Assembly (NCBI GenBank): GCA_021292165.1
Contig: CM037877.1
Coordinates: 212,970,716 to 213,034,715, forward strand
Length of the DNA: 64,000 bases
Origin: Shinisaurus crocodilurus
Lineage: Eukaryota; Chordata; Lepidosauria; Squamata; Shinisauridae
Reading direction: 5' to 3'
Positions 12,597 through 24,560 of this stretch are shown here, one piece after another (within the stretch, counting starts at the first letter, position 1; the number at the start of each line of letters is the position of its first letter). A program made the translations under genes and the position numbers. The notes under the pieces are model-generated. The model was not told the DNA's origin and did no database searches. It saw only the letters and a program-made list of their open reading frames with translations.

Positions 12597-12965
12597 AGTC
12601 AGTCAGTCAGGCGATCACTCGTGTCTTCCAGGATAAAAAAAGAAAAGAAAAGAAAAGAAAATTTACAAAAAGGAGATTTTAAAAGGAGGAAAATTCTAAA
12701 GAAAATTGTGTAGACTCTAGCGATGGGTCCGTAAGTGATTGTGGAGGCCAATTCTAGATCCACACAGCTTCCCACAGTGAGGACACAGGTTACCAGATGG
12801 AAGATGGTCTTGTAAAGGATTCATTTGACGTGCTTTTCGCTTAGCACGTTTCTCCCTTTCACCTTGCACTCGAGCTTCTTCAAACTCCATAGAACCTTTG
12901 TGAAAGGCCAACCTCCAGTTAGATCGTTCATGGGCCAGAGCTTCCCAGTTTTTGATGTTTACAGT
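12597..12965 (-). mobile_element. 3' end of a non-LTR retrotransposon with C2H2 finger, copy A
   Basis: The minus-strand frame from about 12911 ends in a zinc-finger-like motif CPHCGKLC ... HNHLRTH at the extreme C terminus of an APE-type LINE ORF2. It matches 14400-14740 closely. A (CAGT)n tract at 12597-12611 and a (AAAAG)n tract at about 12640-12660 mark the 3' end. 5'-truncated. Confidence 0.7.
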
Positions 12966-13096
12966 TGTAAAACTGGACTCAGTAGGTATATCAGGTCAAC
13001 TGTAATGACCTGATAGAAGTCAGTTTAAAATGCCACTACATAAAGTTGTCTGTATTGTCTCATGCTTTCTTCTTCTTCTTTTTTAAACAACCACAA

Positions 13097-13560
13097 GCTG
13101 CACATGAATCAGCAGTGCCGTGCAGCTACAAACAAACAAAGGCTAATGTGATTTTAGGCTGCATTAATAGAAGCAGTGTTTCCAATTCACATGAAGAAAT
13201 GGTTCCACTTTATTCCACTAGTCACATCTCATCTGAAGCATTTTAGGTATTATACTTTAAGAAGGATGTAGACAAATAGGAATAGGTTCAAAGGAGGGCA
13301 ATCAAGATGCTCAGTGGTATGGAAAACAAGTCCCATGAAAAAAGGTTGGAGGAACTGGGTATGTTTAACCTAGAGAAGAGAAGATTTGGGGTGGGGGGGA
13401 TATGATTGTGCTCTTCAAATACCTCAAGGGCTGCCACACAGGCAGGACTAGATTTTATGGGCTTCAGTTATAGGATGGTAGATTTTGGTTGAACATTAGG
13501 AGAAACCTATTGACAGCAAGGGCAGTTAGAGTATGGAACCAATTACCTGACAGTTACTTG
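13097..13560 (+). mobile_element. Old CR1 LINE fragment
   Basis: Collinear with 8050-8600 of the CR1 copy: it encodes a decayed version of the AILGCINR and thumb segment and then the 3' UTR part with AGAAGATTTGGG. Many indels and stops; considerably older than the copy at 6725. Confidence 0.75.
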
Positions 13561-13649
13561 CATTCCTTTATAACATAGTTGAAACTCCTAGAGAGAGACT
13601 TGAAGGTACAGAAATTGACTGCTGTTGGAGAACTGTCTGCCTTCATATC

Positions 13650-13785
13650 CAGCCTTCCTCAACCTGGTGACCTCCAGATGTTTTGGAGTACAACACTCAG
13701 CATTCCTGACCTTTGGCCATGCTGACTGGGCCTGATGGGAGTTGAAGTCCAAAACATCTGGAAGGCACCAGATTGGGGAAGACTG
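13650..13785. mobile_element. Palindromic hAT-type MITE
   Basis: Begins CAGCCTTCCTCAACCTGG and ends CCAGATTGGGGAAGACTG; the inner GACCTCCAGATGTTTTGG pairs with CCAAAACATCTGGAAG. No clear target duplication, so probably old. Confidence 0.65.
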
Positions 13786-14231
13786 ACGCTTAGAGAATCT
13801 GCTGGGAGACCAGATAATCAACTCGCTGGGTGATAGTTGCTTTAGCAGGGCAGGCAAGGATGTGTCTTTGTGAATTTGAATTACTGCTCTGTCCATGGAA
13901 ATCCATTCTGGCAGCTTTTATTTAAAACTGACAGTGCAATTAATCATCCACAGTGTTGAAGTATTTTCCATAAGCGGTGTTACTTCTCAAATTTTCTGCG
14001 TCATTGTATGACGTGCCAGCTTTGCCAGTAGCATCCTGCCAACACTGATGCAAGATGCACTACCTCGGGGTGAAAGAAATAGTGGATTCCTTGGAGATCG
14101 TTATTACCTAATAGTTAACTTACATAACAATGCTGCTGACTGGATATTCTTTAAACAGCAGAGGCTAGAAGCCAGTAAACATGGTCCAAGATATGGATGC
14201 CCCCAAAGCAGTTCCAGATCTTTAATTTAGG
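13786..14231. other. Intergenic, nothing recognised
   Basis: No supported gene or repeat. Confidence 0.5.
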
Positions 14232-14400
14232 ATGTTCTACTAATGAGGCAGTCTGGGCTCCTGGCCACAGTAATCAACCAACCACCCTTGCCAGGCTTAG
14301 ACATGATGACAAGCCAGGCCTGGCAAGGGTAATTATGTAAATCGGGCTGACACGCAACTGGCACAGACAGGGTGGTTAACAAGCCACCATGGCTTATTTA
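14232..14400. mobile_element. Probable palindromic MITE
   Basis: Contains inverted CCCTTGCCAGGCTTAG / CAGGCCTGGCAAGGG segments and the CACCATGGCTTAT end seen at 8829-9042. Boundaries approximate. Confidence 0.4.
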
Positions 14401-15140
14401 GTAGTAGGTGATCATTCGTGACCGAGTAAGATTGTCTTCCAGGATAAAATTACAAAAAGAAAATTATAAAAGGAGGAAATTCTAAAAAAATTGTGTAGAC
14501 TCTAGCGATGCGTCCGTAAGTGACTATGGAGGCCAATTCTAGATCCACACAGCTTCCCACAGTGAGGACACAGTTGAGGTTACCAGATGGAAGATGGTCC
14601 TGTAAAGGATTCGTTTGACGTGCTTTTCGCTTAGCACGTTTCTCCCTTCCACCTTGCACTCGGGCTTCTTCAAAGTCCATGGAACCTTTGTGAACGGCCA
14701 ACCTCCATTTAGATCGTTCATGGGCCAGAGCTTCCCAGTTTTCGATGTTTATATTGCATTTTTTTAGATTAGTCTTAAGAACATCTTTAAACCTTTTATA
14801 CTGACCACCGATATTCCGCTTTCCATCCTTGAGTTGTGAATAAAGTAACTGCTTTGGGACACGGCAGTCAGACATTCGAACAACATGACCGGTCCATTGA
14901 AGTTGGCGTTGAAGGATCATTTTTTCAACGCTAGTAGTCTTTGCTTCTTCCAGTACACTGACATTTGTTCGCCTATCTTCCCAAGTAATTCGCAGGATTT
15001 TCCGGAGGCAACATTGATGAAATCTTTCAAGGAGGTGGAAATGACGTTTATAGATAGTCCATGTTTCACAGGCATACAATAAAGTTGGTAATACAATGGC
15101 TTCATAAACCAGCGTTTGGGTCTTCTTACAGATAGATCAT
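14400..15140 (-). mobile_element. Non-LTR retrotransposon ORF2 C-terminal part, copy B
   Basis: Open on the minus strand from about 15120 to 14450. It encodes the reverse-transcriptase thumb region and beyond (LLYACETW, FHQCCLRKIL, QLQWTGHVVRM, PKQLLYSQL). A 5-bp insertion relative to copy A near 14573 throws the terminal zinc finger out of frame. The clade was not determined from the fragment; the endonuclease and catalytic RT core are absent. Confidence 0.75.
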
Positions 15141-15169
15141 GTGAACCGGCCCAATGTAGTACTTTTAGC

Positions 15170-15262
15170 ACACTGGTTCCCTCTCTGTGGAACGCCCTGC
15201 CAGTTGATGTCAGACAGGTGTCAACATTGCAGTTTTGGGCATCTGCTTAAACAAGGCTTTCC
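15170..15262 (+). mobile_element. Small L2/CR1-type LINE C-terminal remnant
   Basis: Encodes the common LINE C-terminal motif SLWNALPVDVRQVSTLQ, then decays. No tail seen. Confidence 0.5.
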
Positions 15263-15284
15263 TGATTAAAGGACCAGCCATAGG

Positions 15285-16022
15285 CTAGGTTTGCACGCAC
15301 ATAACACTAAACCATGGGATGGGTTGTTGAATTCTGGGTTGTCATGTTGTGCAAACCAAGCCATGCTAACAAACCATGGTTGGTTAACCACAAACAACCC
15401 AGAAACAGAACTCATGGTTTATTTTTGGGTTGTGAATTCTGGGTTGTTTAAACCATGGGTTGTCATTACGTGTGAACCCGTAGGGTTGTGCACTTACCTC
15501 GGCGTTCAGCTTGCGGGGTGCTCGGTGAGCACCCTCGCCACGCGATGCACCCCAAGCACCCCACAAGCGCCAGCTGATGCGCTCGCCGAGGCAGGCAGCG
15601 GACTTCTGGGTCCCCAGCGCTACGTTATTTACGTAAAAAACAGGGAAAACTTCCTTAAAATGGCTGCGATTTGTAAGCGGCACTTTGTTTTTTATGTTAA
15701 AAACAGCATAAAATACGTTAGAACTTCCTTTCCCCGGCTCATCTTGCTACAACGTGAGCCAAGCCGTGGAAAGGTAAGTTGCGCAGAGCTCGGAGGGGTC
15801 GAAGCCTGGGGGGGGATCCCAGCCACTCTACATGCCAGTATTACAGCACCACAAAGGAATTTGGGATTTAAAGAATGAACAGGCAAAGGAGGAAGGAAAC
15901 AAATAAGGGTTGAGAAAACAAACCGTAGTTTGTTTGATCATCTGTTAGACAAACCCTAGGTACAACAACAAACCATGGGTTAAATAAACAGTGAGTTAGC
16001 ATTATGTGCAAACCAGGTTATA
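15285..16022. mobile_element. Composite non-autonomous DNA transposon
   Basis: The outer left TAGGTTTGCACGCACATAAC pairs imperfectly with the right GCATTATGTGCAAACCAGG. Repeated AACCATGGGTTG-type motifs line both arms (15300-15480 and 15920-16010). The centre (15488-15880) is GC-richer, non-repetitive and coding-poor; its piece 15597-15720 resembles parts of 20045-20160. Confidence 0.5.
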
Positions 16023-16365
16023 GGGTGTGTGTTTTTTAGTACACTTTGATTTAAAATATTTTTAATTCTTATATTTTGACATTTTAAAAAATTGCTGTTA
16101 ACCCTTTGGGATTTCATATATGAAATAAATAAATAGTTTTATGAACTCTATGGTTATGGCCTGGGAGGCATAAAGATACTGGAAAGGAGCCAGCCATAAG
16201 TAGGCACAGGTAGGTCCCCTGACGTTAAGCTGAAAAGTTGTGGATGTACATCTGCTTAACACTCTCTCATAATCATCCATGGTACCAAAATACTTAACTA
16301 TGGCTGGATTATGCCCAGTGGCTTATCAGGCCAGGTTAAAACTATTGTTTGCCCAGGCTTTTAAG
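16023..16365. other. Intergenic, nothing recognised
   Basis: No supported feature. Confidence 0.5.
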
Positions 16366-16450
16366 TTAGGGCACATTGCTATGCATGTTCAGATGGCTGG
16401 GAGTTGTAGGACTTTTTTCTTTCTAAACATGCATAGGATTGCACCCTTAA
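16366..16450. mobile_element. Internally deleted MITE of the TGTTTAGACAG family
   Basis: Ends AGGGCACATTGCTATGCATG and CATGCATAGGATTGCACCCT with a shortened middle. Confidence 0.6.
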
Positions 16451-17989
16451 AGGCTATATAGCCAAGGTGTTTCCTGTCACACCTGCTAACAGTACGGTGA
16501 GAGGCAGATGCAGTAGCTGGAGGCAGAGCTGTGGTGTGCCCTGGAGGAAATAATAATTTCGCTAACGTTCAGAAATTGAAAGGAAAAAAAATGTCTCTCT
16601 GGAACTGGGTTGTGAATACAGGAAAAGGCACTTGACAGTTTTGAAGAGTCATGTTTTACAAGAGGATGAATTCGTACTTAGGAATAGCACACGGTCACTA
16701 GACGTTTGGTTTTCAACTTCCTCTCATTATATTGCTTCCTCATATACTCACTGTAGTACTTATCCGTTTTGTGGTAAAAGATTTCATTTGGGAATATACT
16801 GCATACAACTTGAAGAGCTTATGGCTGACTGGGAGCCTTTAATGCAGCTGCTCATTCTTCATGCTAGTTTTAACTTGCCATCTGAACAGAGACCAATCAA
16901 AGCCCAACAACAGAGCTTGCTGTAAGAAGGCAAATGCATAGTCAGAAAAAAATATGCATCATCAGTGTAATTGTTCCATATCTCTGTTTTGCCCTGCTGA
17001 CAGAGGCAGGCAGGCTATAAGCAGGGTTTTTTTTTTTATTCAAACTTTTTTTTTTCTTGTGTAATTCAGAATCCTTAGATGGAAAATAATGGAGTTTATG
17101 TCAGCAATGCCCTTTAAGGACTGAGCTGTTTCAGTCCAAATGGTTGCTTATGTCTGCACGCCTTTGATTTTTTTTAAAAAAAGTTTCTCATGTATTGTGT
17201 AAAGCTTGAGTGAAGGCACCTTGACAAAAGAAAAGCTGACCAAAACACCCAGATTGGTTATTAAGGAAAACAATAGCCATGGATCAGATGCTTCCCACAT
17301 CTATATTTATTTAAAGCATTTTCCAGCAGAGCAAACATTGCAAGAGCCAACTAAACCACTAAAAGCTCAGGAAAATAAAACCATCTGAAAGTGTCAGCAC
17401 CCGGTGTTCATCAAATTCAGCACCAGGCAAATGTATATGGACCTTTCCAAATTTAAAAGTGAACCAAAGGTCAGTGTTCTGTTCAGGTGTCTGTGACAAC
17501 CCCTCTGATTTCCTGTGTCTACTCTATAATATTAGTTAGGTTGTTGTACATGATCACTTTGGATTACAGCCCTTGACTCAATTCAGTTTAACCTCTGGCT
17601 TGTTTTAGGACTGTACCAAATTGACAAAGGCCATTTCTCAGCTGTTTCACCCACCTCAAAAATTGGCTGTTCTGTTTCAGCTTCATTTCAGGGGTGAGGT
17701 GTAATTCTTCTGTGGGGAAGAGAATCAGCAGAACCACTATTTAGTTTCCCCCCCCAGAAAGCCCTGTTCTGAGGTGCTCTTTGAATTTTCAAATTCAAAA
17801 AAGGTACCACCATTAAAAAAAAAAAAAAAAAAAAGGCTGCCTCCATTTACCACTTACTGGGGGCCACCATTACAGTCGACAGCAGTTGAATATCTCCACT
17901 GTAGTGTAGATATTACAGTGGGGGGGGTACATTTTAGAGGTGGATCATTCCTCCAGCAGCTCATTCAAGAGGTGCAGAGGTACATATCC
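16451..17989. other. Intergenic, nothing recognised
   Basis: 1.5 kb without supported gene. Poly-T at about 17025-17055 and poly-A at about 17815-17835. Confidence 0.5.
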
Positions 17990-18479
17990 CTGCAAAGAAA
18001 TGGCAGTGAGTTCAATGGGACTTACTCCCAAGTAAATGTGCTGAAGAATCAGCCAAGGTGTCAGTCAGTCTAATGAAGGACATATTATCATTGTTATTAT
18101 TTATTTCATTAAGGGCACAATTTTATGGCTGCTAGACGCTGTCTAGACAGCCAGAGGATAAGTCAGAGTTCCAGCTGATGCTCCGAAGTCACAAGACTAA
18201 CTATGGAGCCGGAGATGGGAGGGGGCATTCAGGGGAGGGGAGGAGTGAGGTTTTGCCAAGATATGATGTATCCCGGCCGCGCCTCAGCCCCTCTTCCTCA
18301 CAAGCAGGGGTCCTGTCTAAGTGTTTTGCGGGGTGGAAGAAGCACAGAGGTGAACTTCGCCTCTACACTCCTTCTGTCCTTGACTGGATGCCCATAATCC
18401 TCTAAATTCAGAGGGTTACGGACAGCCACATTGGATGGTGCTGTAAAAGAATTTATAAATCACCCTAGACCCTTATGGA

Positions 18480-18690
18480 TACTAGGGTGGTGTAAAAGAA
18501 ACAATGACTATAAATAATCATATAAATACAAAAGAAAAACAACAAAAAACAATCAACAAAACAATGGAAAGACAGCAAATATAATAAGACAAACAGCCCA
18601 ACTTAAAATGCCTGGACAAACAGGACAGTTTTAACTGGGCACCAAAAGGACTGCAATGTTGGAATCCTTCTACCTTCCACCATGGAAAAA
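18480..18690 (-). mobile_element. Old L2-like LINE tail fragment
   Basis: A-rich segment followed by AAAATGCCTGGACAAACAGG and GGACTGCAATGTTGG blocks, shared with 10840-10900. Diverged. Confidence 0.35.
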
Positions 18691-18719
18691 GAGCCACTGA
18701 ACTCTCTTTCTGTGGTTGC

Positions 18720-18905
18720 AGCCTAAAACATAGCATGGGTTATGCAACAGTTGTTTAACCCTCGCATAACCCACGCTCGCCAGGTTCGCATGACACGACA
18801 GCCCCTGAGCAGGCTTGCATATTCGGAAGTGCAGCCGCATGCACTGCAGCCTCACTGCTAAATAACCCACAGTGGGCTGCCATGTCATGATGCAAACTTG
18901 GTGTA
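18720..18905. mobile_element. Probable palindromic MITE
   Basis: Inverted CATAGCATGGGTTATGC / CTAAATAACCCACAGTGGG-type arms around a GC-richer core with CCAGGTTCGCATGACACG. The TIR is similar to the Harbinger-like pair at 52252 and 53662. Confidence 0.4.
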
Positions 18906-19960
18906 ATCAGAACATCTTCAGTACCCGTTTTGTAATGTTATGAAAGTAAATGTAAAGTTTCCAGTTCTTAAGAACCAACAGTCAGTTATATGTCTGTGTC
19001 CTGCAGGGCGTGACTGCTGCACCATCAGGATTAAACTGGTTCAAATGTGTGTTTTCTATATCTGCGTGACTTTGCCAAGATTTATCACCATGCTAAGTAC
19101 ATACACAGGCATTTCATTGCCTGTAGTAGCAGATCTAGGACAACTGAAATACAGTGACACCAAAGATAAGATTTGTTTCAAGGCCAACTTCAGCTTTCCA
19201 TGCCGTCCTCCTCCCATCCATAGGTGACGGGCAACCCCAGATCCTCTCTCTTCTCTGCCTTATAAAAGTCCACTACTATCCGTAGATGGGCAGAACCTTC
19301 CTGCAAACAGGAGGGAAAGGAGAAGGATGTGACATCACTACTGATGGAAGAACCAGAAGTGGCAGTGGCACCACAGATGAATGAGGGAAGGCAGTAGCAG
19401 GGAGGCAGTGCTGGGATGTTGGCTGCACAACTGCACTGACTGACGGGCCTGGCTTGCTTGCCGTTTCATTTGGGAGATGTATGGTCCTACAATTCCCAGC
19501 ATGCTCCAGCCAGCATGCACCCTTAGTCATATTTAGAGCAGACTCATGACTAACTTAAGTCCTATTGATTTCAGTGGATCTACTCCAACTATGACAAAGT
19601 CTGGATCCAACCCAAGATCTCTTAATAATGGGCCTGAGAGCAAATACCTGGTTAATACAAGCAGAAGCACCCGGGGCTGTGGTGAAATCTATGCACTCCT
19701 TTCTGTTGTAAGCAAACACTCCACTCTTTGAACAAACACTGTTAGTGAAAGAATGAAGTTGCATAGATTTATGTGGGCTGTGGCGTGAGATCTTGAGTAC
19801 CCCAAGAAAAACTGAGGACTATTCCTAAGCTAAGAAAAAAACATATTTAGAGAAAATGAAAGGAGAAATCACTAATCACCCAGCATTATAGGTCACATCA
19901 CTGGGCCATTAGAGAAAACTAATTCAGATTTTCACAGGGGAAAGAGAGACAATAGCAATA
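18906..19960. other. Intergenic with one MITE remnant
   Basis: A half MITE (CCTACAATTCCCAGCATGC) lies near 19490-19515; the rest is unassigned. Confidence 0.4.
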
Positions 19961-20214
19961 TAGGCAGTCCCCAGGTTATGAATGAGATCCGTTCTTAAGA
20001 ATGTCTTTAAGTCGAATTTGTATGTAAGTCGGAACAGCATAGCGTTCTATACGTTAAAATCAGCATAAAATTGCATAAATTACGCAAGTATACGTAAGTA
20101 TACTACGCTATGTACTCTACGTAAACAATGTAGCGCCGGGGAACCCAGAAGTCCGTTCTGAAGTATGGGTTGTCTGTAAGTTGGACGTTCTTAACTCGGG
20201 GACTGCCTGTATAT
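19961..20214. mobile_element. Mariner-type MITE
   Basis: Inverted ends GGCAGTCCCCAGGTTATGAA and TTCTTAACTCGGGGACTGCC, flanked by TA-rich target sequence. The subterminal CCGTTCTTAAG / ACGTTCTTAAC also pairs. Non-coding. Confidence 0.7.
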
Positions 20215-20449
20215 AACAATTTCCCACTGAATCAGGGGCAGAGAATGATAAAACAAAAGGGCAAAAGAGGCAGGAAGGTCATTCCCCCTTCACATATATG
20301 GGCTAATCAGTTTGAAATTGTGGGGAACGGCCATCCAAAATTACAATATACCATGAGAAGGGGCAAAAAGGACCAAGATGTACCACACTTAGGGTGCAAC
20401 CCAATGCACATTTACCTGGTTCCAGGATTAAGCTCTGTACAGGCCTGTG

Positions 20450-20605
20450 GCTTACGCTGGCTCAGCTTGTCTGAGTGTGGAAAGCTAAGCAGGGTCAGGC
20501 CTGGTTATTACTTGGATGGGAGACCCCTCCTCTAGGTTCCTGCATTGAGCAGGGGGTTGGACTCGATAGCCTTGTAGTAGGCTCCTTCCAACTCTAGAAA
20601 TCTAT
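20450..20605 (+). mobile_element. 5S-rRNA-headed SINE with CR1-like tail
   Basis: 20468-20525 is a close match to the internal control region of vertebrate 5S rRNA: AAGCTAAGCAGGGTC (box A), GGCCTGGTTATTACTTGG and GGATGGGAGACC (box C). It is followed directly by a CR1 3' UTR-like tail (TGCATTGAGCAGGGGGTTGG, CCTTCCAACTCTAGAA). The 5' 40 bases of 5S are degraded. The tail suggests mobilisation by CR1 machinery. Confidence 0.75.
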
Positions 20606-22811
20606 TAACACAGTGGGACATTTCTCTGAGTAAACATGTATAGGATGGCTCTGTTAGGCTGCAGTCCTATACTCACTTGTCAGCACAGAAACCAACTGCG
20701 GCTGGTCAAACTCTTAAAACAGAATCTTTAAAAAGTCTGCTGAAAAATAACAGTCTTAGGGACAAATTACGCATTAATTTAACAAATGGATCAAACCAAT
20801 GGATCATGCTTAGGCAATGTAAATTGCAGGAGCCCTGATCCAGATCAGGACCACAGTTAGGTCAACAGGATAAAGCTCCCCTACTCCCCAGCTAAGTCTT
20901 GATCTGAACTGGGTCACTTATGCTTACTTTTGAGTAAAAAAGAGAAAAAAAGATGTAGCTGCTAGCTGCCCCTTGAAAGTAACGTGCAGTCTGATCCTTC
21001 ATTGTTTGCCAAAAAATGGGTCAAGGCAAGCTTATTTTGGCAGCGCAATCCACCATTTAGTGGCATTGCAGAAAAGACCCCATCCTTTCCATTGCTCCCA
21101 TACTCACTATGCTTCAGATGGTGAGTGTGTGGGATGGAGACAAAGCAGGGCCTCAGTATCACTAGACAATTTCAAAGATGGGCAAATTCATGGATCTAGC
21201 TTTTCCTTTAAAATCTCCTTAGGTGGTGGGATATCTTGCACTGGCCCTGATTAAGGGGTGTGGGATCGTAGCCACTAGCCCTTCCCCATACACATGACTG
21301 GCTGAAAGTTTTATGTACACCTCCCTAAAATCCACGTTTTTCAATGAAGATGTAGAACAGTGAGGTTTTTTTAAAAATAAATAAGTAATATTAAATAGGG
21401 TCTAAAAAGAGACTACGCATGTACAAACTGTTTCTGATCACAAAGACTGAGCCTATGCATGCCCAGCGTGAATATTTACACACATATGCCCCTCCGTGTG
21501 TTGAAGAAATGCATGGGGGTGCGGTGTGAACCCACGCAGGCTAGCCCTGTCCCTGCCACCGATGCGCCCAGTGGTCTCACACCCCTGTCGTCCATGTGCT
21601 TAATGTGCATGAGAAGGACTCTAAGCACATACCAACCTACACAAGTAGAGATCCTCCATGTGAGGGGAACCTTGCCCTAGTCAGGGTCTCTTCATATGGA
21701 GTATCTCCTGCCATGCATGTCAGGACACATGTAGAGGAGGCCTTCTAACATGCCACAAATGCATGGAAGGCAGGTGCATGTGGCGGCTGGTTGGCACTGC
21801 TGCCCCACGACCCCCCTCACATCTTCCTTGAATGTGTCATTTGAAAGCCCCACACCAGGGGTGTTGGACCTCTTTCAGCCTGAGGGCCGAATGCCATTTT
21901 GGAGAAGCTGGGGGGGGGGGGGCATTACAGTGGGGGGGTAAAGGCAAAAGGGGCAGAACAACCCCCCACCCGGCATATTTTAGCTTAAAGTTCTTACTGC
22001 CAGTAACTAAGCCTTAGGAGAAGCATTTCAACATTTTAGAAAGGTGGGGGGGGTGCACAAAAGCTGGGAAACCACCCAATGATCCATGAGTCTGGGGAAA
22101 GGGGTGTTGCCATCTGGGGAACGCCAGAGGGCCAGACTGGCATTCCAGGTGGGCCAGATTTCTCCCCCTCCCATCCTGAGGTTCTGCACCCCTTCCCTAC
22201 GCCTGCACCCGAATGGACATACAAGCCGGGGGCAGGGCCTGCGACCTGCAGTCTCATTCTTTCCAGCGTATACACAGGGAAGAATAAGACTGCAGGTGAA
22301 ACACGTGGAAGAGGCTTCAATAAATGGAACTTAGCTTTAAGCAGATCAAACCCTTTGCTTTTTGTCCTTCCTATACTCAGTGATTTCATTAGGCTCTCGT
22401 TTTAAATATCCAATATATACATAAGTTTAGGTTATCGATTTTGCATTCAAAGCTAACCTTAGTTCATTTTTTAAACTTTCTAAATAATTTTTCTATTGCT
22501 ATTTTCGTTTCTCCTGTCATACTCTACCTGTATACTAAATATAGTAAATCTGCCCAGAAGGTAATGTTGTTTTTAGCTAAGCTAGCCACTGATGTTTATT
22601 TTCAGGCAAAATACAAATACCAAGTATTTCTGACTTGAAAAACAGAGGGTGTGTGCCTGTGTGTGTTCCCAGCATCATGCATTCATGTTAATCATTACAT
22701 TTTTCCTGGCTCTTTACGTGGGTCCTTAAAATTCTGAACTTTATTCTACCAGGAAACAGACACACAGGTGTGCAATGCATAAATAGCTTTGGAAACCAAC
22801 AGAAAATCTAG
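20606..22811. other. Intergenic with one possible old hAT element
   Basis: About 21854-22020 begins CAGGGGTGTTGGACC and carries CTGAGGGCCGAATGCC, like widespread hAT elements; the right end was not located. Poly-G at about 21910-21922. The rest is unassigned. Confidence 0.4.
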
Positions 22812-22948
22812 ACCAACCTTCTCCAACCTGGTGCCCTCCAGCTGTGTTGGACTACAACTCACATCACCCCCAGCTAGTATGACCATGGGGGGGGGGTGAA
22901 CAGTAGTCCAATGCGTCTGGAGGGCACCAGACTGGGGGAGGCTGGTCT
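22812..22948. mobile_element. Palindromic hAT-type MITE
   Basis: CAACCTGGTGCCCTCCAG at the left pairs with CTGGAGGGCACCAGACTGG at the right. The middle is interrupted by a poly-G run. Confidence 0.65.
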
Positions 22949-23547
22949 AAACCATCACCTCCAACTTAGAAGTAGAGGTGCAACCCATCCATTACTTCCT
23001 TCTTGCCTTACTTTCCCCCACACCCCTTAGGGTTGCCATGTTTTCCCCTGAGATGGCTCCTGTGCCTTTAACAGTGCAGCATTCAGCTGGTGTAGCCTTC
23101 CTCAGTATGGAGGTGCAGTGAAGAGAAAAGGTTGCTTGACATGGAGCTGTTAAAAGGCACAGCCAGAAAAAGAGGTGGCAATGCTTGTTTGTACAAGTCT
23201 GTGGTGATTTCAGTACCATTCTCCTGAAAGCCAATGTACCGTATGTGAGCCCATGTGAACTATGCTAACACGGCATAGTTACTGAACAACTCTAATCTGA
23301 AGGTAAATTTGACCTTATTTATCAAGACAGAAATTTGAGAAGTTTGCCACTCTGGTGTCAAAAAACCCCTTTGTTTTCACAGCAAAGACTTTGTAGCTGG
23401 TAATCATTGTTCAACCCTTTGCAAAGTATGTGATCCTCTACCATCACTGTTAATAAAAGTAGTGTCTGGGATCCCAGGAAGGACTAATATACTGTGATCT
23501 AGCAACACTTGTAGGACAGACTTCCTGACAGAAATCATTCTTCCTCA
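22949..23547. other. Intergenic, nothing recognised
   Basis: No supported feature. Confidence 0.45.
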
Positions 23548-24060
23548 ATCTATTATTTATTTATTTATTTATTTATTTCATTTCTATACTGCCAATAGCC
23601 GAAGCTCTCTGGCTGGTTCACAACAATTAAAACCACAAAATACAACATAAAATACTGTATAAAAAGTTAAAAATTTAAAACTACAGTATAAAATAGGAGT
23701 AAAAATCAAAATAAAACCTAGCAGCAGTACAGAGATTTAAAAATAATGTAAAGGATTTAAAACAGAGATTAAAAGACTAAAATTCCTGGGAAAATAAGGT
23801 CTTCACCTGGCGCTGGAAGGAACACAACACAGGCACCTATGAACTTCCTCTCTGGAAAGTTCATTCCACAACCAGGGTGCCACAGCAGAAAAAGCCCTCT
23901 TCCCAGTAGCCACCCACCTCACTTCCTTGGTAGGGGCTCCCGAAGATGGACCACTGAGGATGATCTTAGGGTCCGGGCCGGTATATATGGGAGGAGACGA
24001 TCCTTCAGGTAACCTGGCCCCAAACCGTTTAGGGCTTTGTAAGTTTCACAATCTAAGTGA
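23548..24060 (-). mobile_element. L2-like LINE 3' end
   Basis: On the minus strand it encodes a decayed C terminus (KALNGLGPGYLKDRLLPY near 24040-23990), then a 3' UTR and an ATTT-repeat tail at 23548-23580. The motif order is that of L2-type ORF2 ends. The exact clade was not verified. Confidence 0.6.
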
Positions 24061-24404
24061 AAGCCCTAAGACAGCCAATATTTTTAATGGAATCATGCCA
24101 GATTGAATGCCAACTGTAAATGGAGTATAATAAAGGAAATGCATTGAGAGCAACTACAGTGGTATTCATGTAGGGCTTCCACGTGAATAACAGGAAGTGA
24201 GAAGTGAGACCACACTGCTGGCCTGGCCTCCAAAGCATCACTGGCCCCGCCCCAACAACTTCCACATGTTGCATTTGGCTACCTGCAAAAGGGCACCTAT
24301 GCATGAGTAGCTGAATGCACGTATGCACCACATGTGAGCAGGAGTCCCATGCCATACAACCAGTGTTATTATCCCACTCTTCCTCCAAGGAACTCTGGTT
24401 CCTT

Positions 24405-24560
24405 CCCTACACACCACTTTTTTAATCTTCACAACAACCCTGTAGAGTAGGTTAGGTTGAAAGCAAGTGACTGTCCCAGTGAAGTGAACTTCACAGCTGA
24501 GCATGGATTTGAACCTGGCCCAAATCCAACACCCTACTCATTAATACAGCACTGGCTCTG
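24405..24560 (-). mobile_element. Old diverged tRNA-SINE copy
   Basis: Same order of blocks as the younger SINEs (CTTCACAACAACCCTGTAGA, GTAGGTTAGG, GTGACTGTCCCA), ending in CACTGGCTCT, with many substitutions and a truncated tail. Confidence 0.6.

Noticed and set aside
20468..20525. Functional 5S rRNA gene
   Set aside because: The 5' part is degraded, the 3' part is replaced by a CR1 tail and there is no terminator run.
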